Shown here: piece by piece, positions 1 to 7,764 of the stretch
How positions within the stretch are numbered: the first letter of the stretch is position 1
Layout of the letters: each line of letters begins with the position of its first letter
Origin: Proteobacteria bacterium SG_bin9
GTDB lineage: Bacteria; Pseudomonadota; Alphaproteobacteria; Rhizobiales; Xanthobacteraceae
Assembly: GCA_002083525.1 (NCBI GenBank)
Contig: LWDM01000023.1
Coordinates: forward strand, 351,861-415,860
DNA length: 64,000 nt
Reading direction: 5' to 3'
Translations under genes and position numbers: made by a program
The notes under the pieces: generated by a model
The model's input: only the letters and a program-made list of their open reading frames with translations
Databases searched by the model: none
Told to the model about the DNA's origin: nothing

Positions 1-527
1 AGATTACCGCCCTCTCCGCCGAACGCTCAAGATTCGTCCCAACGCGCGACGCCTACATTCGTGAGTTCGGCAGCCTAGGTAACGCGCTTCGCCAAATCGG
101 TTATCGCAGGCGGATAGAGCGCTTCTATAACGCCGATATTCGTAAGGACATGATTGCCGAGATCACGCGTGAAGTGACCGAACGCGGAGGCTCCGTAGTA
201 AAAACTCCTCGAAGGAAACATCTAACAATTAACGACAGCATTACGGTCCATATCTTTATCAGTCACTTACGAAAGAAACTGCCGAACACCTGGTTGTTCG
301 GGTACGTGTCGCCAGTCAAACCGGATGTTATTCTCGCTGCTCGCATCGAGAAGAACTGTGGACCGATCGTAGATTACCTGATCCTGCCCTACATGTTTCT
401 GCCTCACGGCCAATGGATTACAATGAGTACCGCAAATCCCATCAGGCTCGAACGCTTTCGCTGTAAGACGCTCGAACCGTTCTATGCTCTCTGCGCCCGC
501 AGCCGTTTGGTACCGCCGGCATGGTAG
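1..527 (+). CDS. C-terminal part of a recombinase-family protein (5' end outside the window)
   Basis: The reading frame is open from the first bases and ends in TAG at 527. The translated part contains a segment of the form PTRDAYIREFGSLGNALRQIGY, followed by a basic helix and a beta-rich tail. I recognise this pattern from the long C-terminal region of large serine recombinases found on alphaproteobacterial islands. The catalytic resolvase domain would lie upstream of the window and cannot be seen. The stop codon overlaps the start of the next gene (ATGGTAG). The sequence is more AT-rich than the carotenoid genes downstream, as expected for mobile DNA. The family call rests on memory of similar tails, so it is moderately sure. 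Confidence 0.6.
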   Translation, partial: ITALSAERSRFVPTRDAYIREFGSLGNALRQIGYRRRIERFYNADIRKDMIAEITREVTERGGSVVKTPRRKHLTINDSITVHIFISHLRKKLPNTWLFGYVSPVKPDVILAARIEKNCGPIVDYLILPYMFLPHGQWITMSTANPIRLERFRCKTLEPFYALCARSRLVPPAW

Positions 528-949
528 ACACCCGCGCGTTGCGTCAAGCCGAGGCTAGACGGCGAGTCGTTTTGAGTCAGCTTGGCGCGGACCAGAGAGA
601 GGCAGCTAAGCATCTGCGCGTCAGTCGAGCGCTCGATACCATGCGCAACGTGCTTGCAGATGAAACTTTCGCTAAGCTCGCGAGTGCCCACGGCATAGAT
701 ACAATTCCAAATTTTCTGATCGGGCCGTCTGCCCCTCGCCCGGTGCACGAAACTCCCTTGGATCTCTCATTGAATTTTCTCGTGGCGTGGCGCTTTTTCT
801 CACCATTTCTCTACGAACCGATGCTAGCTCATCTGCTAGACAAGCGATGGCCTGGCTTTGGCCTTGAGCTTCGCGATATTTTCATTTCGATCGTAGCGGA
901 TGGTCCCTTTCCGTACGATCTTCGGGGTAGACCAAGACAGAACGGATAA
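521..949 (+). CDS. Hypothetical protein coupled to the recombinase
   Basis: A 142-residue protein whose ATG overlaps the last codons of the recombinase, so the two are probably co-translated. The N-terminal third is charged and alanine/arginine-rich (RQAEARRRVVL). The rest is a mixed sequence with several aromatic residues and no motif that I recognise. Genes in this position next to island recombinases are often small accessory proteins of unknown role. I assign no function. No transmembrane segment or signal peptide is visible. Confidence 0.5.
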   Translation: MVDTRALRQAEARRRVVLSQLGADQREAAKHLRVSRALDTMRNVLADETFAKLASAHGIDTIPNFLIGPSAPRPVHETPLDLSLNFLVAWRFFSPFLYEPMLAHLLDKRWPGFGLELRDIFISIVADGPFPYDLRGRPRQNG

Positions 950-1035
950 GCCGAGAATGCATGATGTTCCTTAGGCAAGCCTTTGGAATTAACGAAATGC
1001 ATTCTTGAGCGTCACTTTTTCTTTCTTGATCGACA

Positions 1036-1809
1036 TCACAGATCAATGATGCCCAACGCGATGCACTTGGCGACTCCATGAGTCTTATTGAGCGCACCTA
1101 ACTTTGCTAGTGCCTGATTGATGTAACTATCGACCGTTTCTGAGGAGAGATGGAGGATTTCTGCGGTGTCTTGGACGGTCTTACCCTGGGCCGCCCAACT
1201 CATCGCCTCGCGCTCACGCGGGGTGAGCCGAATCTCCGCTACTGCAGCGTCGTAGCGAAAGAGTGCCTTCGAACTTCTTTCGGTTGCACGGACGATATCG
1301 ATAGCGCGTTGCACCCAATAGATCATGATGAGATGAAGCTCTTGATTATGCCGCGACAAGAGCTTCCGAAACCACACTGGTTTGTCTTCCCAGAAGAATA
1401 CAGTCGAGCTCGAATGCATCGCTCCTAGTCGATCTCGGTAGTGAAACGGTATAACCAGCCCTTCGGTGAACCCGAACTCCCTCGCGGCCTCCATCATTTT
1501 CACTTCGGGCGGACGCTTCCGGCCTCTGAGCTGTGGAAGCTTAAGCTCGCTCCAACTGAACGGAGTGTTGGTGCGCCTTACCCGCGCAATCGCCGGATCT
1601 ACGTGCACAAAATCATTCTGAAGGTATGCGCGCTCCCAAGCTGGTCGGTGTGTGCCAGTGTAGTATGGGACGTCGAGATGCGGTTGACCCGCGTCAATGA
1701 ATGTAAACGACGAAAATCCATAACCTTGGGCAATTCGATCAAGAGTCACTTTCAGCTCAGCCATTGAATTGCAGGCTTCGATAGCCGCTATCGCTTGCTC
1801 CACAGTCAT
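1036..1809 (-). CDS. LuxR-family quorum-sensing transcriptional regulator
   Basis: A 257-residue protein with the two-domain LuxR layout. Residues about 15-165 look like the autoinducer-binding domain, with conserved aromatic and acidic positions (WERAYLQNDFVHVDP, PFSW, GFTEGLVIPFH). Residues about 190-255 form the GerE-type helix-turn-helix (LTPREREAMSWAAQGKTVQD, then SSETVDSYINQALAKL). It is divergent from the luxI gene, with start codons 82 bp apart, the usual arrangement for a cognate receptor/synthase pair. It should bind an acyl-homoserine lactone and activate the luxI-P450 operon. The ligand cannot be read from sequence. Confidence 0.9.
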   Translation of the reverse strand: MTVEQAIAAIEACNSMAELKVTLDRIAQGYGFSSFTFIDAGQPHLDVPYYTGTHRPAWERAYLQNDFVHVDPAIARVRRTNTPFSWSELKLPQLRGRKRPPEVKMMEAAREFGFTEGLVIPFHYRDRLGAMHSSSTVFFWEDKPVWFRKLLSRHNQELHLIMIYWVQRAIDIVRATERSSKALFRYDAAVAEIRLTPREREAMSWAAQGKTVQDTAEILHLSSETVDSYINQALAKLGALNKTHGVAKCIALGIIDL

Positions 1810-1817
1810 TTTCGAAA

Positions 1818-1837
1818 ACCCCCCTTTTTCGGGGGGT
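1818..1837. promoter_or_regulatory. 20-bp perfect dyad in the luxR-luxI intergenic region (candidate lux box)
   Basis: ACCCCCC and GGGGGGT arms flank a TTTTTC spacer, giving a 20-bp inverted repeat beginning ACC and ending GGT. That is the length and end composition of lux boxes. It sits 8 bp before the luxR start and about 54 bp before the luxI start. A short terminator-like hairpin is an alternative reading, but no gene ends here. A second imperfectly spaced repeat (CCCTCA ... TGAGGG, 14 bp apart) lies nearer luxI. Confidence 0.4.
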
Positions 1838-1891
1838 GCTCAGAAACTGATTTTGCTCCCTCATCACGACGCAATACTGAGGGAAAGAAGT

Positions 1892-2551
1892 ATGAGCATC
1901 CCCCCGCATGAGTACCGGGCGATCATCACCACTGAAGTCGCCCATCCAAAGGAGGTTGCCGACTTCTTCCGCTTCCGGAAATGGCTATTTATTGACAGGT
2001 GCGGCTGGCGGTTGCCGTTCACCGCTGCTGGCGAACGTGACCAGTTTGACGGGGCCGATACCGAGTATTGCCTGCTCTATGACCGCGACCGCCTGATCGG
2101 TGGGTTTAGAGCCATCCGAACCGATTTTCCCTACTTGGCGGAAGGCGTGTTTCCCGAACTTGCTACCGTTCGGCCGTTTCCTCGTACGCCATTAGCGTGG
2201 GAAATCAGCCGGTTTGGCGTCCTTTCCGGCAACAATGACCGGACAGCGGCCAAATTGAACTATGCGCTGATGTTCAAGTTCGCCGCGCTTAAGCGTGCCA
2301 CCTGCTTGGTAGCAATCGCAGACCTGACGTACGAGCGCTTCCTCGCAATGCTTGGCGTCCAAACGTCTCGTTATGGCCCACCCCAGGAGATCGGCCGCAA
2401 TGCCTTCGGCGAGCCGCTGATGGCTGTTGCCGGCGAAATCAGCCTCCACGCACAAGATCCCGCGAGAATGTCGTACTTCGCGGACATCGCAAATAACCTG
2501 GAGATCACCGATGCCACACATGTTCTCGGACGTCCGCTCGTTTCGGCATGA
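1892..2551 (+). CDS. Acyl-homoserine-lactone synthase (LuxI family)
   Basis: A 219-residue protein with the LuxI fold signatures: an early aromatic/basic segment (FFRFRKWLFIDRCGW), a conserved acidic stretch (ERDQFDG, DTEYCLLYD), GGFRAIRTDFPYLAEGVFPEL, and the mid-region WEISRFGV. It should make an AHL from SAM and an acyl-ACP or acyl-CoA. The ATG at 1892 is chosen because it follows GGGAAAG and because family members begin close to this point; an in-frame ATG at 1769 lies inside luxR. It overlaps the P450 gene by 41 bp, so the two are one operon. Related alphaproteobacterial synthases can use aryl- or branched acyl-CoA, so the signal may be unusual. Confidence 0.88.
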   Translation: MSIPPHEYRAIITTEVAHPKEVADFFRFRKWLFIDRCGWRLPFTAAGERDQFDGADTEYCLLYDRDRLIGGFRAIRTDFPYLAEGVFPELATVRPFPRTPLAWEISRFGVLSGNNDRTAAKLNYALMFKFAALKRATCLVAIADLTYERFLAMLGVQTSRYGPPQEIGRNAFGEPLMAVAGEISLHAQDPARMSYFADIANNLEITDATHVLGRPLVSA

Positions 2552-3797
2552 TCCGCTGAGTTTCCTGCTGGCACGCGGCAACTCCAACCCGATGGGATTA
2601 CAGCGCCTGCATCTGGGGCCCGCCCCGGTGTTCCTTGTAACGGACCCGGCTCTAATCCGACCGATCTTGAAAGCGCCAGAAGATGAGATTGGGAAAGGCC
2701 GCCTTATCAAGAAGCTCACACCAGTTTTCGGCCAAAGCTCGCTGATGCTTCACGGCGACGAGCACAAACGTCGACGAGCGGTCCTCCACAAGCACATGGC
2801 GCGGGGTAACGTCGAACGCTATTTGCCGCAAATGTGCGCTGAAATCCGTGCTGTCGGCGCAAGGCTGGCGAAGCTTGGGACCTTCGATCCGCACGACTTC
2901 ACAGCCGCCCTTGCGCTACGCACGATCTGTATCGCTGTGTTCGGACGTCAGGTGATTTCCCACGGCGACGAAGAGGCACTTGTCCAAGCCGTCGGAATGA
3001 TCGAGGACGACCTCGCTGACGACATGTTTCGAGTGATGCCGATTGGCCCTTGGGGGTGGCTGCGCCGGAAGCGACGTCGTGGGTTTGCCAAACTTGCAAT
3101 GTCCACCGTCGTCGAGCGGCTTCGGAGCGGCGCCAATCAGACAAGCGCACTGAAAGACCTGGAGGATCTCGGATTATCGAACCAAGAGCTTCACGACGAA
3201 ATCTTAACTTTGCTGCTCGCCGGGCACCACACCACCGGAACCACGGCGGCTTGGGTGCTCTACCACATGGCTGCGGACCGCGACTTGATGGACGCGATCG
3301 CGGACGAAGCAGAGTCATGTACCGGTTCTCATGGTGAGCTGCGCGTCGACGATGTCCGGAAAGCGGAACGCAGTCTCGCGCTCGTCAAAGAAGTTTGCCG
3401 ACTTTACCCGGGTGCGTGGTGGTTCTCGCGCGAAGTCTTGAAGACGACAACCGTCGGAAACCAGACCGTGAAGGCGGGAACATCACTCCTCATCTGCCCT
3501 TGGCAGTTGCAACGCGATCCCCGCCTTTGGGATGCTCCAAACGAATTCTCTCTGAACAGAAAATACACGAGCGACGCCTACATTCCATTTGGCGCCGGTC
3601 CGCGTACATGCGCAGGCATGGGTGTTGCAATGCTCGAGTTACAGCTTCTGGCACTGGAAATTGCCGCATCGTACCGCTTTGCGGGCGTAACACCCAATCC
3701 GGCGCCTTGGCCTAAAGCATCTGTGACGCTCATTCCGCCGCCTATGTCGATTTCGATTTCGCTAAGGCAAACCAGTCGAACACTGTCTGTCGCTTAA
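2511..3797 (+). CDS. Cytochrome P450
   Basis: A 428-residue cytosolic P450. The haem-binding loop FGAGPRTCAGMGVAM holds the Cys thiolate ligand. The K-helix ExxR motif reads KEVCRLYP. The I-helix oxygen-activation motif is AGHHTTGTT, with His in the position usually held by Asp or Glu, as in CYP51-type enzymes. The ATG at 2511 is supported by a GGAG a few bases upstream and by typical P450 length; it lies within the end of luxI in another frame. No ferredoxin or reductase gene is adjacent, so electrons must come from elsewhere. Its place in the luxI operon suggests quorum-controlled expression or tailoring of a signal or product, which is inference. Confidence 0.9.
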   Translation: MPHMFSDVRSFRHDPLSFLLARGNSNPMGLQRLHLGPAPVFLVTDPALIRPILKAPEDEIGKGRLIKKLTPVFGQSSLMLHGDEHKRRRAVLHKHMARGNVERYLPQMCAEIRAVGARLAKLGTFDPHDFTAALALRTICIAVFGRQVISHGDEEALVQAVGMIEDDLADDMFRVMPIGPWGWLRRKRRRGFAKLAMSTVVERLRSGANQTSALKDLEDLGLSNQELHDEILTLLLAGHHTTGTTAAWVLYHMAADRDLMDAIADEAESCTGSHGELRVDDVRKAERSLALVKEVCRLYPGAWWFSREVLKTTTVGNQTVKAGTSLLICPWQLQRDPRLWDAPNEFSLNRKYTSDAYIPFGAGPRTCAGMGVAMLELQLLALEIAASYRFAGVTPNPAPWPKASVTLIPPPMSISISLRQTSRTLSVA

Positions 3798-3937
3798 CCG
3801 ACAGAAATGCAGGCTTCTTCCTCGCGTCGTCGCCATCGAAGGCCCAGATCAAGGAAAGCACATTCAAAGGGCAACAGCGCCCCCGTCTGCCTTCTGCGAG
3901 AAGGTGGCCGGCCATTTGCCGGGAGATGAGGTCACTC

Positions 3938-4135
3938 ATGTCGCGCAAGAAAGAGCTGGCAGCACTCGAGACGGAAATCTCTCAAGCTCAGATCCGAGCA
4001 AATGAACTTGGGTTATCTTTTCTCGCATACCTGCTGACAATGGCACACATTGAGCTCACCGAAGCCAGCGAGCGCGTCATGGCTAACGAGAGTAATTCTC
4101 GGGAGATGAATCAGATAAGAACTACGGCGCCATGA
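3938..4135 (+). CDS. Small hypothetical protein
   Basis: A 65-residue protein beginning MSRKKELAALETEISQAQIR, a charged helix that could form a coiled coil, followed by a hydrophobic stretch (LGLSFLAYLLTMAHIEL) and a polar tail. The start at 3938 is preferred over 3926 because a GAGG lies at a good distance. It follows the P450 gene by 140 bp on the same strand and may be co-transcribed. Its function is unknown. It may be a small DNA-associated or regulatory protein, but nothing in the sequence proves this. Confidence 0.45.
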   Translation: MSRKKELAALETEISQAQIRANELGLSFLAYLLTMAHIELTEASERVMANESNSREMNQIRTTAP

Positions 4136-4450
4136 GCACAGCCGCCCTTAACACTCAACTTCGCTCCGACACCCCTGACGTTCAAACAATAAGCCGCTTG
4201 GCGTGCACGGCTTGGTTCAAGTGTTTAGGCTTAGTAGAATAGCGGCATGCTTGGGACATTCCACTTAATACTAACCGACGCTCTCCCGCGGGTGCGCGCT
4301 CTAGATTCGTGCGCTGCAAAAGCCCGCGTGAAAGATGCTGTTGATGCCGTATCGGTGCCTGCTTCGCTTGACTCGACAACGCCGACGGCCGGCGACCACA
4401 TTAAATCTAGGAACCATTCGTAGAAGCTCTTCATCGTCAATGATCTTGAG
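4136..4450. other. Intergenic stretch with no recognised gene
   Basis: About 315 bp between the small hypothetical gene and the 3' end of the photolyase gene. Short open frames exist on the minus strand, but they lack a convincing ribosome-binding site and any recognisable motif. No clear terminator hairpin with a T-run was found. Confidence 0.5.
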
Positions 4451-5980
4451 TTAGATGGCTCTCGCCTTCAGATTGTTGGCGCGGTGTCGAATGGCGCGCA
4501 TCTCGTCGGCTGACTTGCGATCAAGATTTCGGTATTGCGGCTGCATTCTCGGGTTGCGCGAGAAGCGGGTTCGATGTCGATCGAGGAAATCCCAGTAAAG
4601 CGTGGTGAATGGACAAGCATCGTCACCGATAGCCTGCGTCGGCTTGTAGCGGCACTTGCCGCAATGGTTGCTCATCCGATTGATGTAACTGCCGGAGGCA
4701 ACGTACGGCTTGGTACCAATCACGCCGCCGTCGCCGTGTTGGCTCATCCCAAGCGTGTTTGGTAACGATACCCAATCGATCGCATCAAGGAACATCGACA
4801 TGTGCCAGCGATGAACGTCGTAGGGACGAACGCCTAGCAGCAGCGCATACAGTCCCAAAACCATCAAACGTTCGATGTGATGAGCATAGGCATGGGCGAT
4901 GGTGTGGCTGATCGCCTCAGCAAGGCAGCGCATATCGGTCGCGCCCGTCCAATAGAAACGTGGCATCGAAAGGTCTGCTTCAAGCGCGTTCTCGTCGGCA
5001 TAGGTCGGCATCTTCGCCCAATAGATGCCGCGGACGAACTCGCGCCAGCCCAAGATCTGGCGGACAAATCCCTCCAGGCTGTTGAGCGGAACATCGGAGC
5101 TGGCATCAAGCGAGGCGTCGAGCACCTCCTTGGCATTCAGCAGATGGAGGTTGAGGGCGCCGGAGAGATGTGAGTGGAACAGCAGATACTCGCCTTCAAC
5201 GATCGCATCTTGGTACTTGCCGAAGCTGGGCAACCGCTCGCCGATAAAGTCGCGCAGGGTTCGTAGCGCTTGGTCACGCGTGACAGGCAAATCAAAGCTT
5301 GCGAGCGTCCCAGGGCTACCCTGAAAATGCCGGAGGACGTCGGCGATGGCTTTGCGGGTGACGTCGTCGGGTGCAAAGCTTCTCCTCTTTGGGATAGCAG
5401 GGCTATTACGCGAATAGGACGAGCGATTGTCGCGATCAAAATTCCATTGTTTGCCAACCGGTTGACCTCGACGGTCCATCAGGTAACCCGTCTGGCGCCG
5501 CATGTGGCGGTAGAACGTCTCCATGATGGGTCGCGGATGCTCTTCCAGAAACGCAGAGAATGCTTTGGTCGAACATAAAAACGAGGTGTCGGGAACGATC
5601 GTCACCCCCTGCCCTTCGAGCGCGCGTTTGACCCGCCAATCTCCAGGCTCTGTGACCAAAACTGTCTTGGGCTGGAGCTGATTGATGCTGCGTCGAACCT
5701 CCGCTGCGATCGATTGACGGTTGTCCGGGTCGCCGATCTCTGAATAATGAACGGTGCGGCCTTTGCGAGTTTGTTCGTCGCGGAAGTGGCGCATGGCCGC
5801 AAAGAAGAAGGCGATCCGCAGCTTATGCTGGGGGATGTAGGTCGCTTCTTCCTTAACCTCCATCTGCACAATGACGTCTTGGTCGCTGTCGAACTGATCA
5901 AAAGTCGCCAGCTCGTCATTGAGTTGGTCGCCGAGCACGACCACCATTGTCCGGATCGGTTTGAGCGCGCGAAGAGCCAT
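4451..5980 (-). CDS. phrB: Fe-S bacterial cryptochrome/photolyase (PhrB-like)
   Basis: A 509-residue protein of the FeS-BCP group, which repairs (6-4) photoproducts using FAD, a ribolumazine-type antenna and a [4Fe-4S] cluster. It opens with the antenna-domain signature VVVLGDQLN and carries a conserved C-terminal FAD domain (GWREFVRGIYW, HHIERLMVLG, WVSLPNT). Four candidate cluster cysteines are visible: one in MRCLAEA, two in HCGKC and one in DDACPF. The start codon overlaps the stop of the upstream sigma-factor gene (TGATG), so translation is coupled. Expression is probably driven by the RpoE-type promoter in front of that sigma gene. This fits a light or singlet-oxygen stress role. Confidence 0.93.
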   Translation of the reverse strand: MALRALKPIRTMVVVLGDQLNDELATFDQFDSDQDVIVQMEVKEEATYIPQHKLRIAFFFAAMRHFRDEQTRKGRTVHYSEIGDPDNRQSIAAEVRRSINQLQPKTVLVTEPGDWRVKRALEGQGVTIVPDTSFLCSTKAFSAFLEEHPRPIMETFYRHMRRQTGYLMDRRGQPVGKQWNFDRDNRSSYSRNSPAIPKRRSFAPDDVTRKAIADVLRHFQGSPGTLASFDLPVTRDQALRTLRDFIGERLPSFGKYQDAIVEGEYLLFHSHLSGALNLHLLNAKEVLDASLDASSDVPLNSLEGFVRQILGWREFVRGIYWAKMPTYADENALEADLSMPRFYWTGATDMRCLAEAISHTIAHAYAHHIERLMVLGLYALLLGVRPYDVHRWHMSMFLDAIDWVSLPNTLGMSQHGDGGVIGTKPYVASGSYINRMSNHCGKCRYKPTQAIGDDACPFTTLYWDFLDRHRTRFSRNPRMQPQYRNLDRKSADEMRAIRHRANNLKARAI

Positions 5981-6576
5981 CAGGAGGTGGCCCGCAGCTG
6001 ATCAGCCTTGCGCTCATCGGCAACAGCTTGCTCGAGCACTTGAAGTGTGCGCCGCAACCACGTTTTGACCGTGCCGACCGGCAGTCCAAATCGCTTTGCC
6101 AGCTGCTTGCGGCTTTCGCCTCGAATGTACGCGAGTGAAAGCAGTTCTTGTTTGAGCGGGGGCAGCTGCCGCAGCGCGTTGATCACCCGTGGTCGTGCGC
6201 GACCGTTCAAAAGCTCGTCAAACGCGTCTTCCCGAGTACTATCAGCGATCTGGTCATCAAGCTCGACTGTATTCATGCGTCGCGAGCGGACCAGATCTAT
6301 CGCGGCGTTACGCGCGATCGTGACCATCCACGAAATTGGAGAGGCGATGCGTCCGTCGAACACCTCTGCTCGCTTCCACACCTTGGTGTAGACGTCTTGC
6401 AAGACGTCTTCTGCGTCTTCCGGCGTCGATACGACGGTGAGAACGACACGCGACAGCTTGGTGTAGGTTCTCCGATAGACTTCGTTGAAGGCTGCGGCAT
6501 CGCGATTGGCAGTGCGGTGCAGAAGCTCGACCAGCTCGGCGCGGACGACGTCAGGCGATTTAGCGAGGCATTTCAT
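5980..6576 (-). CDS. ECF (group IV) RNA polymerase sigma factor, photolyase operon
   Basis: A 198-residue sigma factor of the two-domain ECF type. Region 2 reads FNEVYRRTYTKLSRVV ... DAEDVLQDVYTKVW ... SWMVTIARNAAIDLVRSRR. Region 4 reads LPPLKQELLSLAYIRGESRKQLAKRFGLPVGTVKTWLRR. The ATG at 6576 follows an AGGAG-poor but plausible leader and gives normal ECF length; a start at 6642 would fall inside the promoter's -35 element. No anti-sigma gene follows; instead the photolyase gene is directly coupled. It has its own TGATCC/CGTA promoter, implying control by the ChrR-bound sigma factor nearby or by itself. Confidence 0.9.
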   Translation of the reverse strand: MKCLAKSPDVVRAELVELLHRTANRDAAAFNEVYRRTYTKLSRVVLTVVSTPEDAEDVLQDVYTKVWKRAEVFDGRIASPISWMVTIARNAAIDLVRSRRMNTVELDDQIADSTREDAFDELLNGRARPRVINALRQLPPLKQELLSLAYIRGESRKQLAKRFGLPVGTVKTWLRRTLQVLEQAVADERKADQLRATS

Positions 6577-6609
6577 CGGCCGACCACCTTGGAGCGAAGC
6601 GACCGGCTT

Positions 6610-6638
6610 ACTACGCAAGGGAGGGCGTTTTTGGATCA
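6610..6638 (-). promoter_or_regulatory. RpoE/ECF11-type promoter of the sigma-photolyase operon
   Basis: On the minus strand the -35 element TGATCC (6638-6633) is followed after 17 bp by CGTAGT (6615-6610). The same pair of elements with 16-bp spacing recurs at four other places in this window. It resembles the promoter recognised by Rhodobacter RpoE. The start codon is about 35 bp downstream. Confidence 0.65.
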
Positions 6639-6666
6639 CCAATCCGCAAAATTTAGCTTGAACGAG

Positions 6667-6694
6667 TGATCCTGCAGCGCATCGGCGTCGTAAT
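6667..6694 (+). promoter_or_regulatory. RpoE/ECF11-type promoter of the DUF2177 gene
   Basis: TGATCC at 6667-6672 is followed after 16 bp by CGTAAT at 6689-6694. It is back-to-back with the minus-strand promoter of the sigma-photolyase operon; the two -35 elements are 28 bp apart. Confidence 0.65.
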
Positions 6695-6722
6695 CAGCTC
6701 AGTCAGAGAAATGGAGCTGAAG

Positions 6723-7139
6723 ATGCGCGGATTGCTGGTCGTTTATGCGGCGATCGTGGTGCCGTTACTGGCGTTGGACTTTGTTTGGCTCAAAACGATG
6801 TCGAGCCGTCTCTACCAACCGACGCTTGGCGATATCCTAGCGCCCCAACCAAGCCTCTTGCCGGCGATTGTTTTCTATCTGCTCTATCCGGTCGCTTTGG
6901 CGGCGTTCGTGGTCTTTCCAGCGTTTCAGCGGGAAGATGTCTCCTACGCTTTTATCATGGGCGCTGGCTTCGGAATCGCAGCGCACGGTACTTACGCCCT
7001 GACCAATCACGCGGTGCTGCGCAACTGGTCAACTACCCTCACCCTGGCCGACATCGGATGGGGCGCCTTTCTCGCGGCTGTTTGCTCCACGACTGGATAT
7101 TTGATCGCGAGAAAGATGTTTACCGCTACAGGCGGATAA
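6723..7139 (+). CDS. DUF2177-family membrane protein
   Basis: A 138-residue integral membrane protein with about four hydrophobic segments (LLVVYAAIVVPLLALDFVWL, PAIVFYLLYPVALAAFVVF, YAFIMGAGFGIAAHGTYALT, GWGAFLAAVCSTTGYLI). The LDFVWLKTM motif near the start and the GxxAHGTYALTN motif are typical of DUF2177. The ATG at 6723 is favoured because GGAG sits 6 bases before it; 6711 is also possible. The biochemical role of the family is unknown. The stress promoter directly upstream, and its divergence from the photolyase operon, place it in the photo-oxidative response, as in other bacteria where DUF2177 genes sit beside photolyase and ECF genes. Confidence 0.85.
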   Translation: MRGLLVVYAAIVVPLLALDFVWLKTMSSRLYQPTLGDILAPQPSLLPAIVFYLLYPVALAAFVVFPAFQREDVSYAFIMGAGFGIAAHGTYALTNHAVLRNWSTTLTLADIGWGAFLAAVCSTTGYLIARKMFTATGG

Positions 7140-7764
7140 AGGGCTTCATCAGCCAACCAAGAATGCCGTCCGGCTCGAGCTCGCCAGTCATCGCTACCAG
7201 GCAAACACAGGGCTCGGCACCGCCCACCACGGGCTGGTGGTGCAACGTCTCGTCACCGTAGTCGAAGTCGCCGGCCGCGAAGCGGCCGCCTTCATGCGTA
7301 AATTCGCCGGTGATGACATGGGTTAGCTCAACCCCGCTGTGCGTATGCTCGAGCATTCGCGTCCCGGGTTTTGAACGCAGGATAAACGCGCGCGAACGTG
7401 ACGATGAGGCCAGAATAATCGGCCGCAGACTGACGCCAGGCGCAATCCACTTCCAAGGCCCCATCTCGTAATGCGAAAGCACGGCAGGCAGATCATCTGA
7501 ACCCTTCGCAGACGGCTCAGGTTTAGTCCGCGCGGTCATACGGGCTTCCTTACGGCGAGCGTCCGGTAGTGCCGCACCGCGCATAGCGGCGGGTGCAATA
7601 CTCTCCAGCGACTCACCCGCGAGTTCTTCGATCGCATGCACGAAGGCCTGACACTCTGGACATCGCGCGACGTGCGCCGCGACGACCAGATGTTCGCCAT
7701 GATCGAGTCTACCCGTCGCAAAGGCGGATAGAAGCTCTTCCGATGGGTGGTGATGCACTGTCAT
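7126..7764 (-). CDS. chrR: ChrR-type zinc anti-sigma factor with cupin domain
   Basis: A 212-residue protein. The N-terminal anti-sigma domain carries a zinc site (His31, Cys35, Cys38 in HVARCPEC, with upstream histidines). Residues about 95-200 form a cupin domain (PGTRMLEHTHSGVELTHVI, then GDFDYGDETLHH). In Rhodobacter, ChrR holds RpoE inactive until singlet oxygen or organic hydroperoxide triggers release through the cupin domain. The gene overlaps the sigma gene by 4 bp, the standard arrangement. Its 3' end overlaps the convergent DUF2177 gene by 14 bp. Confidence 0.92.
   Translation of the reverse strand: MTVHHHPSEELLSAFATGRLDHGEHLVVAAHVARCPECQAFVHAIEELAGESLESIAPAAMRGAALPDARRKEARMTARTKPEPSAKGSDDLPAVLSHYEMGPWKWIAPGVSLRPIILASSSRSRAFILRSKPGTRMLEHTHSGVELTHVITGEFTHEGGRFAAGDFDYGDETLHHQPVVGGAEPCVCLVAMTGELEPDGILGWLMKPFIRL

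Noticed and set aside
1818..1837. Rho-independent terminator
   Set aside because: The GC arms look like a terminator stem, but the T-run is in the loop rather than after the stem, and both flanking genes start here instead of ending.
3050..3337. Long open frames inside the P450 gene on both strands
   Set aside because: High-GC shadow frames without motifs; the P450 frame carries all conserved residues.
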